Origin: an uncultured Verrucomicrobiota bacterium
GTDB taxonomy: Bacteria > Verrucomicrobiota > Verrucomicrobiia > Limisphaerales > UBA1319
Assembly (NCBI GenBank): GCA_903845125.1
Contig: CAIMWS010000282.1
Location: 1-64,000 of the forward strand
Direction of reading: 5' to 3'
DNA length: 64,000 nucleotides
The notes under the pieces are model-generated. The model was not told the DNA's origin and searched no databases. It saw nothing but the letters and a program-made list of their open reading frames with translations. Positions 17,978-25,899 of the stretch are shown in pieces; position 1 is the first letter of the stretch, and each line of letters opens with the position of its first letter. The position numbers and the translations under genes are program-made.

Positions 17978-19213
17978 TCAGGGTTGCCCAGGGGTGGGCG
18001 GGCCATAGGGGATCTGGCATTTCAGGGACACCGCGCCGTTGGTACCCACCGCCAGGACGCGGATCAAGTGCTGCTCCGGGTAATTCATCGCAATCTGCTT
18101 CCCATCGGGACTGAGGAGGTGGCGGTCCATTTTGCCACCACACTGAATGAGGGCGCCCTGGGGCTTGCCCTGGATGGCATCCCACACGCGCAGGGAGGAT
18201 TCGGACCCCACCAGGAGCGCCTGGCCATTGGGGAAAAAATCGGCCGCATAATGGTTGGTGATCCGCATGAATGGATCCTTCCCGGATTGCCATAGCGGCT
18301 TGCCGGTTTCGGTTTCCCGGCAGAGGAGTCCCCCATTTTTCAGGGCGATGAGGAACCGTTTGGAATCCGGGCTGAATTGGAAAGTGGCCACGCTGCCCCC
18401 CGGCTGGAAGGCGGGAAAAGCCGGCTTGGCGTTGGCCATTTCATAAACCGTGACGGTTTGGTTGGTGGAAATCACCGCCAGGTAGTTGCCGTCCGGGCTG
18501 AAGTGGATGGACTGGGCGGGGATTTTTCCCCGCTGCCCCCATTGGAACAAACCCCGGTAGGTGCGGTAAACTTCAAACAGGTTCAACGATTGGCTGGAGG
18601 AGGAAATGGTGGCGAAATAGCGCCCATCGGCGCTGAATTGGATCTTGGGCACACCCTCCATGATCGGCTTGATCGGCTGGGCAATGGAGCGCCCGGTGAG
18701 GGCGTCCCAGAGACGGAGGATGGACGGATTCTCGGAAACGGACAGGTAGCGGCCGGCGTCCGGATTCAAAACCAGCTCACAGGGGGGCTTGGCGTTGACT
18801 CTCGTGTTGGTCACTGAGGCCCATTTGAGCGTGCTCCACAACGCGGCCTGGCTTTTGGTCAGGACGGTCAATTTTTTGCCATCCGCCGTGAACCGGGCGT
18901 CGAGAATGGCTTCCTCACACTGCCAGGGGCCGAACGCCAGGCGGTTGGTCTGGACATTCCATACCTGGAGGGTTCCCTGGCGGTTGGCGATCGCCAGCAA
19001 ATCGCCGGTGCGGTCGAAGTGCAGAGCGCTCAAGGTGTAATCCGGCGGGGGGGGATCGGGCCGCCGCCGGGGGCGGCGGGCCGCCTCCGCCCCGGGCTGA
19101 AAGCCGGAGAGGCATAGCAGCAGGAGCAGCCACCACCGGGCACCCCAGGCCGGGCGGGGAACCAACCAGTCCCCGCCGGCATGCGTATGAACCGCGCGCA
19201 AGAAAGCATTCAT
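17978..19213 (-). CDS. WD40-like beta-propeller protein, exported
   Basis: Start taken at the internal Met at 19213 (MNAFLRAVHTHAGGDW), giving 411 aa. A hydrophobic stretch (WWLLLLLCLSGFQPGAEA) near residues 25-42 serves as signal peptide or anchor, followed by an Arg/Pro-rich segment (RRPRRRPDPPPPDY). The rest is a single propeller of WD-type repeats: LSALHFDRTGDLLAIANRQG, ILDARFTADGKKLTVL, IQFSADGRYFATISS, IHFSPDGNYLAVISTN, FQFSPDSKRFLIALKNG and LLSPDGKQIAMNY, several with terminal Trp-Asp (LRLWDAL, LRVWDAI). It is probably a periplasmic or surface protein-interaction scaffold. No specific partner is evident from neighbours. Confidence 0.8.
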   Translation of the reverse strand: MNAFLRAVHTHAGGDWLVPRPAWGARWWLLLLLCLSGFQPGAEAARRPRRRPDPPPPDYTLSALHFDRTGDLLAIANRQGTLQVWNVQTNRLAFGPWQCEEAILDARFTADGKKLTVLTKSQAALWSTLKWASVTNTRVNAKPPCELVLNPDAGRYLSVSENPSILRLWDALTGRSIAQPIKPIMEGVPKIQFSADGRYFATISSSSQSLNLFEVYRTYRGLFQWGQRGKIPAQSIHFSPDGNYLAVISTNQTVTVYEMANAKPAFPAFQPGGSVATFQFSPDSKRFLIALKNGGLLCRETETGKPLWQSGKDPFMRITNHYAADFFPNGQALLVGSESSLRVWDAIQGKPQGALIQCGGKMDRHLLSPDGKQIAMNYPEQHLIRVLAVGTNGAVSLKCQIPYGPPTPGQP

Positions 19214-19304
19214 GAATCGGTAATTCCGGCAGGCACGATCCCGCCTGATTCCGGGGCTATAAGACAATGCGTGGGGCAAGTCAAGCGTACAATACCAGCG
19301 CACC

Positions 19305-19369
19305 CCACCACCGGCAGGGGGATCCGCCTGGGCGGGCGGCTCCGGCGGGCTGGCCCGCGCCGGTGGTGG
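19305..19369 (-). terminator. large hairpin just after the maturation protease gene
   Basis: Perfect 11-bp arms CCACCACCGGC/GCCGGTGGTGG enclose a GC-rich loop of about 43 bases that can itself fold. It begins 2 nt after the stop codon of the protease gene, at the end of the hydrogenase cluster. No T-tract is present. Confidence 0.4.
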
Positions 19370-19370
19370 A

Positions 19371-19859
19371 TCAATCCTTCAGCGCTTCGGTGAGGGCGTT
19401 ATCGAGGTGCGCCAGGACGCCCGGCAAGGCCTGTTCCATGATGGGTGTCAGCTCGGTTTTGACGGTGAAAGGGTCGGCCACCTCCACCGCGTAGATCCGG
19501 AATTTTTCGGGCATGGCCAGGCCGAGCAATCGGCCCAGGGCCATGACTTCGCCAACCCCCAGGAAGTGGGGCGAATACTGAGGCAGGGTCGGCAAGTCGG
19601 CCACGTTGATCTCGTGGATAAATCCGGGTGGTGCCTGGCGGGTTTGCACCGCATCGACCAGCAGGACCTGGCGGTAACCCTCAATGAAATCCAGGAGCGA
19701 AAGGCCCATCTCGCAGGTATCGATGAAATCGAGCCGCGGATCCGGCGGACGGCGTTCACGCAAGATTTGCACCACCCGCAGCCCGATGCTGTCATCGGCC
19801 AAAATATCATTGCCCAAGCCCAGCAGGAGGACTTGTTTGCCCGGGGCGGAGGGGTTCAT
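19371..19859 (-). CDS. [NiFe]-hydrogenase maturation protease (HyaD/HycI family)
   Basis: A 162-aa endopeptidase predicted to remove the C-terminal tail of the hydrogenase large subunit after nickel insertion. The family hallmarks are visible: LLLGLGNDILADDSIGLRVV at the N-terminus with the Ni-sensing Asp/Glu (the position equivalent to Glu16 of HybD reads Asp in DD), IDTCEMGLSLLDFIEG with the second acidic ligand position, VLLVDAVQT with the third conserved Asp, and SPHFLGVGEVMALG carrying the His. It lies 132 nt downstream of mvhA on the same strand, with a strong hairpin between them. Its obvious substrate is the MvhA-like subunit encoded next door, which retains a C-terminal extension. 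Confidence 0.9.
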   Translation of the reverse strand: MNPSAPGKQVLLLGLGNDILADDSIGLRVVQILRERRPPDPRLDFIDTCEMGLSLLDFIEGYRQVLLVDAVQTRQAPPGFIHEINVADLPTLPQYSPHFLGVGEVMALGRLLGLAMPEKFRIYAVEVADPFTVKTELTPIMEQALPGVLAHLDNALTEALKD

Positions 19860-19925
19860 GGTTGATCCGGGAGGCTCAACCGGGCCAGATGGGTTTGATA
19901 ATGCATGCCTTTTCTCTGAAAATCA

Positions 19926-19955
19926 CCACGGCCACCCCCAGCGAGGTGGCCGTGG
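19926..19955 (-). terminator. terminator-like hairpin between mvhA and the maturation protease gene
   Basis: On the minus strand a perfect 11-bp stem CCACGGCCACC/GGTGGCCGTGG with an 8-nt loop is followed by TGATTTTC. It lies about 37 nt after the mvhA stop codon and before the protease ATG, so it may partly terminate the operon and lower protease expression relative to the structural genes. Confidence 0.65.
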
Positions 19956-19991
19956 CTGAATCATGGAAACTTCCGCGCAACGCGTGGCCGC

Positions 19992-21506
19992 CTAGCCCCG
20001 GATCAGCTCCTGAACCAGCTGGCGCTGCGGATCGAAGATGCGGACCCAGAGGGGGGTATGCCCCGGCAAAGTGTGCGTGGCGCAGCCGAAACAGGGATCA
20101 TAGGCCCGGAAAGCCATTTCCACCTTGTTCATGAGCCCCTCCGTGACCTGGCCATTATGGATCAGGCTTTTCGCCGCTTTATCCACGCTCATGGCGATGC
20201 GGGAGGCATTGTTTTGCGTGGCCACGATCAAATTGGCCTTGGTGACGATGCCGTTGTCGTCCGTCTCGAAATGGTGGAACAGGGTTCCCCGGGGCGCTTC
20301 CACCACGCCGATGCCCACCGTCGGTTTTTGGGTGGGGATGGTGCGAATCTCCTTGCTGACGATCTCCGGATCGTTGAGAAGTTCCTCAATGCGCTCGGCG
20401 GCGTAAACCATCTCCACAACGCGGGCATAATGGTTGGCCAGGGTGTGATGCACCGGCTTGCCGCCCAGCGTCTTGTAGAACTCTTCGTAGGCCTTTTGCG
20501 CCTTGGGGGTGGCCATGCCATCGGCGGCATTCAACCGCGCCAGCGGCGCCACCGCGTAAACACTGCTCTTGGGCCCCTCGTCGAAGCCGGTCCAACCCAG
20601 CGGCTTGAGATAGCAGAATTTGATGTAGCTCCAAGGCTCCACATGCTCGCCCACGTAATCGCGGTATTGCTGCACGGGGAACTTGGCGAATTCCTTGCCC
20701 GTGGGATCCACGACGCGGATCAAGCCATCGTAGAAGTTCACCTTGTTGTTCTTGTCCACCAGCCCCATGTAATGGGTTTTGTGGGTGTAACCGTCGGAGG
20801 TGATCATCTTCACGTATTCCGGGTTCTTGAGGACGATGTCCTTGAACACCTGGAGCGTGGTGGCGGCAAAGCCCTGGTTATCCCTGGCCAGTTCCTTGAA
20901 GCGGCCCAGGTCGGAAGGGTTGAGCCCTTTGGCCACTCCGCCCGGCAACCCCATTACCGGGTGGATGACTTTCCCGCCGAAATAGGCGATCATCTCCCGC
21001 AGGCGGCGGCGCATGGAAATGACCGTTTTGCCCATTTCCAAGCCGACCTTCTGGATCACGCCCACGATGTTGCGCAGCTCCGGCGGCGCCTCGGGCCCGA
21101 CGATGAAATCCGGCCCGCCGAGGACGTAAACGTGCAGGGCGTGGTCTTCCATGACGAAGGTATTGTAAACCAACTCCCGGATTTTCCGGGCGGCGCTGGC
21201 CGGCTCCACCTTGTAGAGGTCATCCAGGGCCTTGGTGGCGGCCATGTGATGGGCGGTGGGGCAAACCCCGCAGATCCGGCTGGTGATCTGCGGCATTTCC
21301 TCAGCCGGCCGCCCGAGGCTGAACACCTCGAAACCGCGCAACTCGGGGATCTGCAGATAAGCCCGTTCCACATCCCCCTTGGCGTCCAGGAAAATATCGA
21401 TTTTCCCGTGGCCTTCAAGGCGGGTAATGGGATCAATGGTGAAACGCCGGCCTTGGTTGGCCTTTTGATTGGCTTCGTTCCAGACTTTTTGTGCGGATGG
21501 ATTCAT
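19992..21506 (-). CDS. mvhA: [NiFe]-hydrogenase large subunit, MvhA-like (group 3c type)
   Basis: Catalytic subunit of a soluble [NiFe] hydrogenase. The start at 21506 (MNPSAQKVWNEANQ) overlaps the mvhG stop by 4 nt; the product is 504 aa. The N-terminal Ni-binding motif is RICGVCPTAHHMAATKALDD and the C-terminal one DPCFGCATH, followed by TLPGHTPLWVRIFDPQRQLV and a few more residues. In processed hydrogenases cleavage follows the motif's terminal His, so this tail is the expected maturation substrate. Other family features are FTIDPITRLEGHGKIDIFLD and VMGLPGGVAKGLN. Neighbours mvhG, mvhD and hdrABC place it in a hydrogenase/heterodisulfide-reductase complex, where it would oxidise H2 and feed a bifurcating flavin. 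The 3c label comes from context and motif style, not from a phylogeny. Confidence 0.93.
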   Translation of the reverse strand: MNPSAQKVWNEANQKANQGRRFTIDPITRLEGHGKIDIFLDAKGDVERAYLQIPELRGFEVFSLGRPAEEMPQITSRICGVCPTAHHMAATKALDDLYKVEPASAARKIRELVYNTFVMEDHALHVYVLGGPDFIVGPEAPPELRNIVGVIQKVGLEMGKTVISMRRRLREMIAYFGGKVIHPVMGLPGGVAKGLNPSDLGRFKELARDNQGFAATTLQVFKDIVLKNPEYVKMITSDGYTHKTHYMGLVDKNNKVNFYDGLIRVVDPTGKEFAKFPVQQYRDYVGEHVEPWSYIKFCYLKPLGWTGFDEGPKSSVYAVAPLARLNAADGMATPKAQKAYEEFYKTLGGKPVHHTLANHYARVVEMVYAAERIEELLNDPEIVSKEIRTIPTQKPTVGIGVVEAPRGTLFHHFETDDNGIVTKANLIVATQNNASRIAMSVDKAAKSLIHNGQVTEGLMNKVEMAFRAYDPCFGCATHTLPGHTPLWVRIFDPQRQLVQELIRG

Positions 21507-22498
21507 ACTTTTGCCTCCTGGGCTTGCGGGGGAAGATTCACTTTGCGGCGGAGCATGCATTTCGCCAGACCATAACGGTAGAAGGTGCCCACCGGGTCCG
21601 GAATGCCGGCCAAAACTTTATCGATGCCCTCCTCATCCCTGGGCCCGATATTGGCGCACAGGGAGGACAGGATCTTGGCGCCCTGATCCTTGACCCGGGA
21701 GGTCGGGCCGAAACAGCCGGTGCAGGGCATGTTGCCGGCGGTGCAAACCGCCTCGCAGCCGCCGCGCGTGGCCGGCCCCATGCAGACCACGCCCTGGGAG
21801 AGGAAACACTTTTCCGGATCCAGCAGCTTTTGGTGGGGCCGCTTGAATTCGGTGAAGCTCACATCCGTGGGCTTGGTGCCCTTGCGGGCGCATTGGTCGC
21901 ACAGGGCGATATCCGGAGCCAGGGTGGTGCCCTTGGGCGGCAGCTTGCCTTCCAGCAAGGCACCCACCGCCTGCTGGGTGATCTTGGGCGTAGGCGGGCA
22001 GCCGGGGATGTAATAATCCACGTCCACCACCTGGTCCAGGGCGCGCACCACGTGGCGCAGCTCCGGCAGGGTCACTTCCCGGCCGTTTTCAGACCACTTC
22101 AGCTGCGGGCGGACTTTCTGCTCGTTGTGGGTGGTCGGGGTTTCCTCGTAAACGTATTTAAGCATCTGCTCGCGGGAATATTGGTTCGCCAGGCTGGGGA
22201 TGCCGCCCAGGTGGGCACAGGCGCCGTAGGCGATCATGTATTGGCTCTTTCGCCGCAGCAGGTGGGCCATTTCCTCCTGCTCATCGGACCGGATGGCGCC
22301 ATTCAAGAGCGTCGCCACGATGGAGCCGTCCGGCATCGCCTGGATATCCTTTTTCTTGAAGTCCATGGCCACGGGCCAGAGGACGATGTCGATCTTCTCG
22401 ATCACGCCGAGGATGTCCTCGGCCAGGTCCACCACGGCTTCTTCGCAGCCGCCGCAGGAGGCGCACCAATAAAAAGCTATTTTAGGTTTAGTGGGCAT
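21503..22498 (-). CDS. mvhG: [NiFe]-hydrogenase small subunit, MvhG-like
   Basis: Iron-sulfur electron-transfer subunit paired with MvhA. The ATG at 22498 (MPTKPKIAFYWCASCGGCEEA) lies inside the 3' end of mvhD and gives 331 aa. The proximal-cluster cysteines are in CASCGGCEEA, YGACAHLGG and PGCPPTP. A second group, CDQCARKG, CFLSQGVVCMGPATRGGCEA and CTAGNMPCTGCFGP, should bind the medial and distal clusters. There is no Tat signal or membrane anchor, so the enzyme is cytoplasmic. Overlaps of 11 nt with mvhD and 4 nt with mvhA indicate translational coupling. Confidence 0.93.
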   Translation of the reverse strand: MPTKPKIAFYWCASCGGCEEAVVDLAEDILGVIEKIDIVLWPVAMDFKKKDIQAMPDGSIVATLLNGAIRSDEQEEMAHLLRRKSQYMIAYGACAHLGGIPSLANQYSREQMLKYVYEETPTTHNEQKVRPQLKWSENGREVTLPELRHVVRALDQVVDVDYYIPGCPPTPKITQQAVGALLEGKLPPKGTTLAPDIALCDQCARKGTKPTDVSFTEFKRPHQKLLDPEKCFLSQGVVCMGPATRGGCEAVCTAGNMPCTGCFGPTSRVKDQGAKILSSLCANIGPRDEEGIDKVLAGIPDPVGTFYRYGLAKCMLRRKVNLPPQAQEAKV

Positions 22499-22988
22499 GC
22501 GGTTTCTCGCTTTCTTTGGGTTGGGTTGCGGCATGTTCCAGGGAATCCATTTCCCGGTCCCATTCCTGGAAGCGTCCAGGCAGGTTGAGCGGGCCCATGG
22601 CCTTGATTTTCTCCACCATGTCGTTGATGACGGTTTTGACTTTTTCGCCTTCGGCCGCCGAGATCCACTCCAGCCGGACCCGTTCGGTCTCGATGCCCAG
22701 GTCGGTGAGCATGCGCTGGAGCAGGCGGAAGCGGCGCAGCATTTTGTAATTGCCCTCGGCGTAGTGGCAATCGTTGGGATGGCACCCGCCGATCAGGACG
22801 CCATCGGCGCCCTTGGCCAGCGCATCCATGACAAATTGCGGATCCACGCGGCCCGAGCACATCACCCGGATCACGCGCACGTTGGCGGCATATTTCATCC
22901 GCGAAACCCCGGCCAGGTCGGCCGCGGTATAGGTGCACCAGGTGCAGAAAAACGCCACGATGCGCGGCTGCCAAATGGGATTATTCAT
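22488..22988 (-). CDS. mvhD: MvhD-like subunit (methyl-viologen-reducing hydrogenase delta family)
   Basis: A 166-aa [2Fe-2S] protein that in characterised complexes links the hydrogenase to HdrA. The family pattern is clear: VAFFCTWCTYTAADLAGVSR at the N-terminus, VMCSGRVDPQFVMDALAKGA, and GVLIGGCHPNDCHYAEGNYK. The four conserved cysteines (CxxC, then CSG and GCHPNDC) are present. It overlaps hdrA by 8 nt and mvhG by 11 nt. Its position between hdrA and mvhG supports its role as the electron bridge between the two halves of the complex. Confidence 0.93.
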   Translation of the reverse strand: MNNPIWQPRIVAFFCTWCTYTAADLAGVSRMKYAANVRVIRVMCSGRVDPQFVMDALAKGADGVLIGGCHPNDCHYAEGNYKMLRRFRLLQRMLTDLGIETERVRLEWISAAEGEKVKTVINDMVEKIKAMGPLNLPGRFQEWDREMDSLEHAATQPKESEKPHAH

Positions 22989-24987
22989 AGGCTAATACTC
23001 CTTCAATTTCTTTAAAGATCTCCTCGTCTTCAAACAAGTTCTGGACAATGGATCCGGACGGGCAGGAAGCCACACAGGTGCCGCAACCCTTGCACAAGGC
23101 TTCGTTGATGACCGCCTTGTTGCGGTCCTCCGCGAAAGCGATGGCGGTGTAGGGGCACAGGGGGATGCACGATTTGCAGCCGGAGCATTCCTGCTCGAGG
23201 ATGTAGGCCGTGTTCGGCTCCAGTTCCACAGATCCCTTGTCGATCAGGACCAGGGCCTCGGCGGCCGCCGCGCCGGCCTGGGCCACGGTGTCCGGGATAT
23301 CGCGCGGGCCCTGGCAGCAACCGGCGATGAACACCCCCTCGGTAAACGTGCTGACCGGCGCCAGCTTGGGATGCCGCTCCAGGAAGAACCCCTCGGTGCT
23401 GCAGCTCATGTTGAACAGGCGGCGCACGTCCTGCGAATCCTTGTGGGGCTCCAGGCCGGAGGCCAGCACCACCATGTCCACCGGAATGCGGCGCACATAA
23501 CCGGCCAGGGTGTCCTCCACCCGGATGACCAGCTTGCCATCCTCCCCGGGGGCGTAAGCCCAATCCGTGACTTCACCCACGCGCCCGCGGATGAACTGCA
23601 CGCCCTCCTCCAGCAGCTTGTCGTAAAACTCCTCGTAGCCCTTGCCCGGGGTGCGCATGTCGATATAGAAGCTGTAAACTTCCGCCCCGGTGTGCTCCTT
23701 GATCAGGTGGGCCAGCTTCATCGAATACATGCAGCAAACCCGCGAACACCAGCGGTTGGTCTTTTTGTCGCGCGATCCCACGCAATGGATGATGCCCACC
23801 GATTTGGGCTCCTGGCCGTCGCGCATCACCACGTGCCCGCCGGTGGGGCCGGAGGCGTTCACCAGGCGCTCGACTTCGAGCGCGGTGTAAACGTTCTTAT
23901 GCACGCCATAGCCGTATTGAGGCAGGCGCTCGGCATCAAAGGTCTTGAACCCGGTGGCCACGATCACCGTGCCCACCTGGATGTCGATGAACTCCTCCTT
24001 CTGGTTGAAGTCGATCGCGTGGCGGTCGGCACAGGCCTCCACGCAGGTTTTCTTGCATTTGCCGGTCTTCAGCTGCAGACAGGTCTCCGGATCAATGAGC
24101 ACCACCTGGGGGGTGGCCTGCGGGAAGGGGATATAGACCGGCTTGCGCTTGCCCAGGCCCTCGTTGAACTCGTCCGCGAACTTGGGTTCCTTGTAGACGC
24201 ACGATTTGATGCATTCCATGCAGCCCACGCAGGCGTCTTCGATGATGTAGCGGGGCTTGCGTTTGACCGTCACTTTGTAATTGCCCACAAAGCCCTCCAC
24301 CTTGGCCACCTCCGAATAAGTCCAGAGCGTGATGTTCGGATGCGAGCCCACCGTGGACATTTTGGGCGTCAGAATACAGGCTGCGCAGTCCAAAGTGGGG
24401 AAGGTTTTGTCGAACTTGGCCATGTGCCCGCCGATGGTGGGCTCCCGTTCCACCAGGTAAACCTTTTTACCGGCCTCCGCCATCGTCAGGGCGGCGTGGA
24501 TGCCGGCAATGCCACCACCGACAATCAGCACCGAGGGTTCGATTTTCACTTTTTTAACCTCGAGCGCTTTGTGATGAGCCACCCGGCGGATGGCGGCCTG
24601 GGTCAAGGCATAGGCTTTTTCCGTCGCTTCCTGGCGGTCGGTATGCACCCACGAATTGTGCTCGCGGATGTTGACCATGTGGAAATAGAACGGATTCAAG
24701 CCGCCCTTTTCCGTGGCCGTGCGGAAGGTGTGCTCGTGCAGCAGTGGCGAGCAGGATGCCACCACGATCCGGTTCAGCTTGTGCTCTTTGATATCCTGGG
24801 CGATCAACTCCTGCCCGGGGTCCGAGCACATGTACTTATAGTCCCGGGAAAGGACCACGTGCGGCAATTTCCCGGCTTTTTTGGCCACCTCGACCACATC
24901 CACCATGCCGGCTATGTTGCTGCCGCAATGGCAGGCATAAAAACCGATCCGGACTTCTGCTTTCTGGTTGTCCATTTGCATGTTCAA
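22981..24987 (-). CDS. hdrA: heterodisulfide reductase subunit A (HdrA), bifurcating flavoprotein
   Basis: A 668-aa FAD protein and the predicted site of flavin-based electron bifurcation. Features in order: N-terminal domain with GFYACHCGSNIAGMVDVVE; Rossmann FAD-binding motif VLIVGGGIAGIHAALTMAEA (about 153-172) and EREPTIGGHMAKFDKTFPT; the Cys-containing LDCAACILTPKM; an inserted ferredoxin-like CVGCMECIKSC; CVEACADRHAIDF; the FAD C-terminal segment GVFIAGCCQGPRDIPDTV; and two C-terminal [4Fe-4S] motifs CSGCKSCIPLCP and CKGCGTCVASCPSG. Length and cluster layout match canonical HdrA, not the longer fused forms. It lies between hdrB (43-nt gap) and mvhD (overlap). Confidence 0.95.
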   Translation of the reverse strand: MNMQMDNQKAEVRIGFYACHCGSNIAGMVDVVEVAKKAGKLPHVVLSRDYKYMCSDPGQELIAQDIKEHKLNRIVVASCSPLLHEHTFRTATEKGGLNPFYFHMVNIREHNSWVHTDRQEATEKAYALTQAAIRRVAHHKALEVKKVKIEPSVLIVGGGIAGIHAALTMAEAGKKVYLVEREPTIGGHMAKFDKTFPTLDCAACILTPKMSTVGSHPNITLWTYSEVAKVEGFVGNYKVTVKRKPRYIIEDACVGCMECIKSCVYKEPKFADEFNEGLGKRKPVYIPFPQATPQVVLIDPETCLQLKTGKCKKTCVEACADRHAIDFNQKEEFIDIQVGTVIVATGFKTFDAERLPQYGYGVHKNVYTALEVERLVNASGPTGGHVVMRDGQEPKSVGIIHCVGSRDKKTNRWCSRVCCMYSMKLAHLIKEHTGAEVYSFYIDMRTPGKGYEEFYDKLLEEGVQFIRGRVGEVTDWAYAPGEDGKLVIRVEDTLAGYVRRIPVDMVVLASGLEPHKDSQDVRRLFNMSCSTEGFFLERHPKLAPVSTFTEGVFIAGCCQGPRDIPDTVAQAGAAAAEALVLIDKGSVELEPNTAYILEQECSGCKSCIPLCPYTAIAFAEDRNKAVINEALCKGCGTCVASCPSGSIVQNLFEDEEIFKEIEGVLAYE

Positions 24988-25030
24988 TAATTATGAAAAG
25001 GATCAATAATAAATCACTGGCAGCCGGCGC

Positions 25031-25897
25031 TTACGCGGCGGCCTGCCCCACCGGTTTCATGGCCACGAAACCCCGCTGCAGACCCAATTGCACCGGGTCC
25101 ATGCCGAAGGCCAGGCCCATCAACTGGGTGAAATATACCGTCGGTATTCGCGCCGGTTCCCACTTGGCGGCGATCTGGTCATGATACGCATCCAGGTTGA
25201 ACTGGCAAAGCGGGCAGACGGTGGCGACCACATCGGCGCCCCGCTTGAGGGCTTCCTTCAGGATGATGTAGGTGCACAAAAGGCCGGGTTCGGGCAAAGT
25301 CCCGGTGAGGCTCCCGCCGCAGCAGCGGGTTTTCAGCGGGAAACGGACCACTTCGGCACCCAGCGCCTGGAACAACCGGTCCATGGAGGTGGGATTGTAT
25401 TGGTCATCGAAGGTGGCGTAAGGACGCACCATCTGGCAGCCGTAATAGGGCGCCACTTTCAGCCCCTTGAGCGGGGTTTTGACCTTCTTTTTGATGGCCT
25501 CCAAGCCGATGTCGTTCACGATGATGTCCAGCGGGTGCCGCACCGGGGTGTTGCCGCTGTAAGTCAAATTCGCGGTTTTAAGGGCCTGGTTCACCACATG
25601 GGCCACCGGCGGCGAATCATGCAGGTAGTGTTTGGTCTTGTTCAGGACCAGGTAGCAGGCGCTGCAGGGCGCCAGCACCTCCGGGTTGCCCGCCTTTTCC
25701 GCGATGGCCAGATTGCGCGAGGCCATCACACAGGCTTTCACCTCATCCACCGCCATATAAGCGGTGGCCCCGCAGCAGTTCCAATCGTCCAGTTCCTCCA
25801 GTTCGGCCCCCAATGCCTTCATCACCGGGATGATCGATTCTTCGTAAGCGCGGCCGGTTCCCTTCAAAGAACAGCCAGGAAAGTATGAATATTTCAT
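25031..25897 (-). CDS. hdrB: heterodisulfide reductase subunit B (HdrB), CCG-domain protein
   Basis: A 288-aa catalytic subunit. Two CCG domains are complete. The first has SYFPGCSLKGTGRAY, WNCCGATAYM and APCSACY; the second has YYGCQMVRP, TRCCGGSLTG and VCPLCQFNL. In methanogens these bind the paired non-cubane [4Fe-4S] clusters that cleave CoM-S-S-CoB. In a bacterium the disulfide substrate must be different and is unknown. The gene starts 2 nt after the hdrC stop, so translation is coupled. The C-terminal helix (GLAFGMDPVQLGLQRG) is the usual HdrB ending. Confidence 0.95.
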   Translation of the reverse strand: MKYSYFPGCSLKGTGRAYEESIIPVMKALGAELEELDDWNCCGATAYMAVDEVKACVMASRNLAIAEKAGNPEVLAPCSACYLVLNKTKHYLHDSPPVAHVVNQALKTANLTYSGNTPVRHPLDIIVNDIGLEAIKKKVKTPLKGLKVAPYYGCQMVRPYATFDDQYNPTSMDRLFQALGAEVVRFPLKTRCCGGSLTGTLPEPGLLCTYIILKEALKRGADVVATVCPLCQFNLDAYHDQIAAKWEPARIPTVYFTQLMGLAFGMDPVQLGLQRGFVAMKPVGQAAA

Positions 25898-25899
25898 GA

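Noticed and set aside
20058-21575. 505-aa plus-strand ORF over the hydrogenase large subunit
   Set aside because: Antisense shadow; the minus strand carries the diagnostic RICGVC and DPCFGC motifs.
23371-24990. 539-aa plus-strand ORF over hdrA
   Set aside because: Antisense of the highly conserved HdrA frame.
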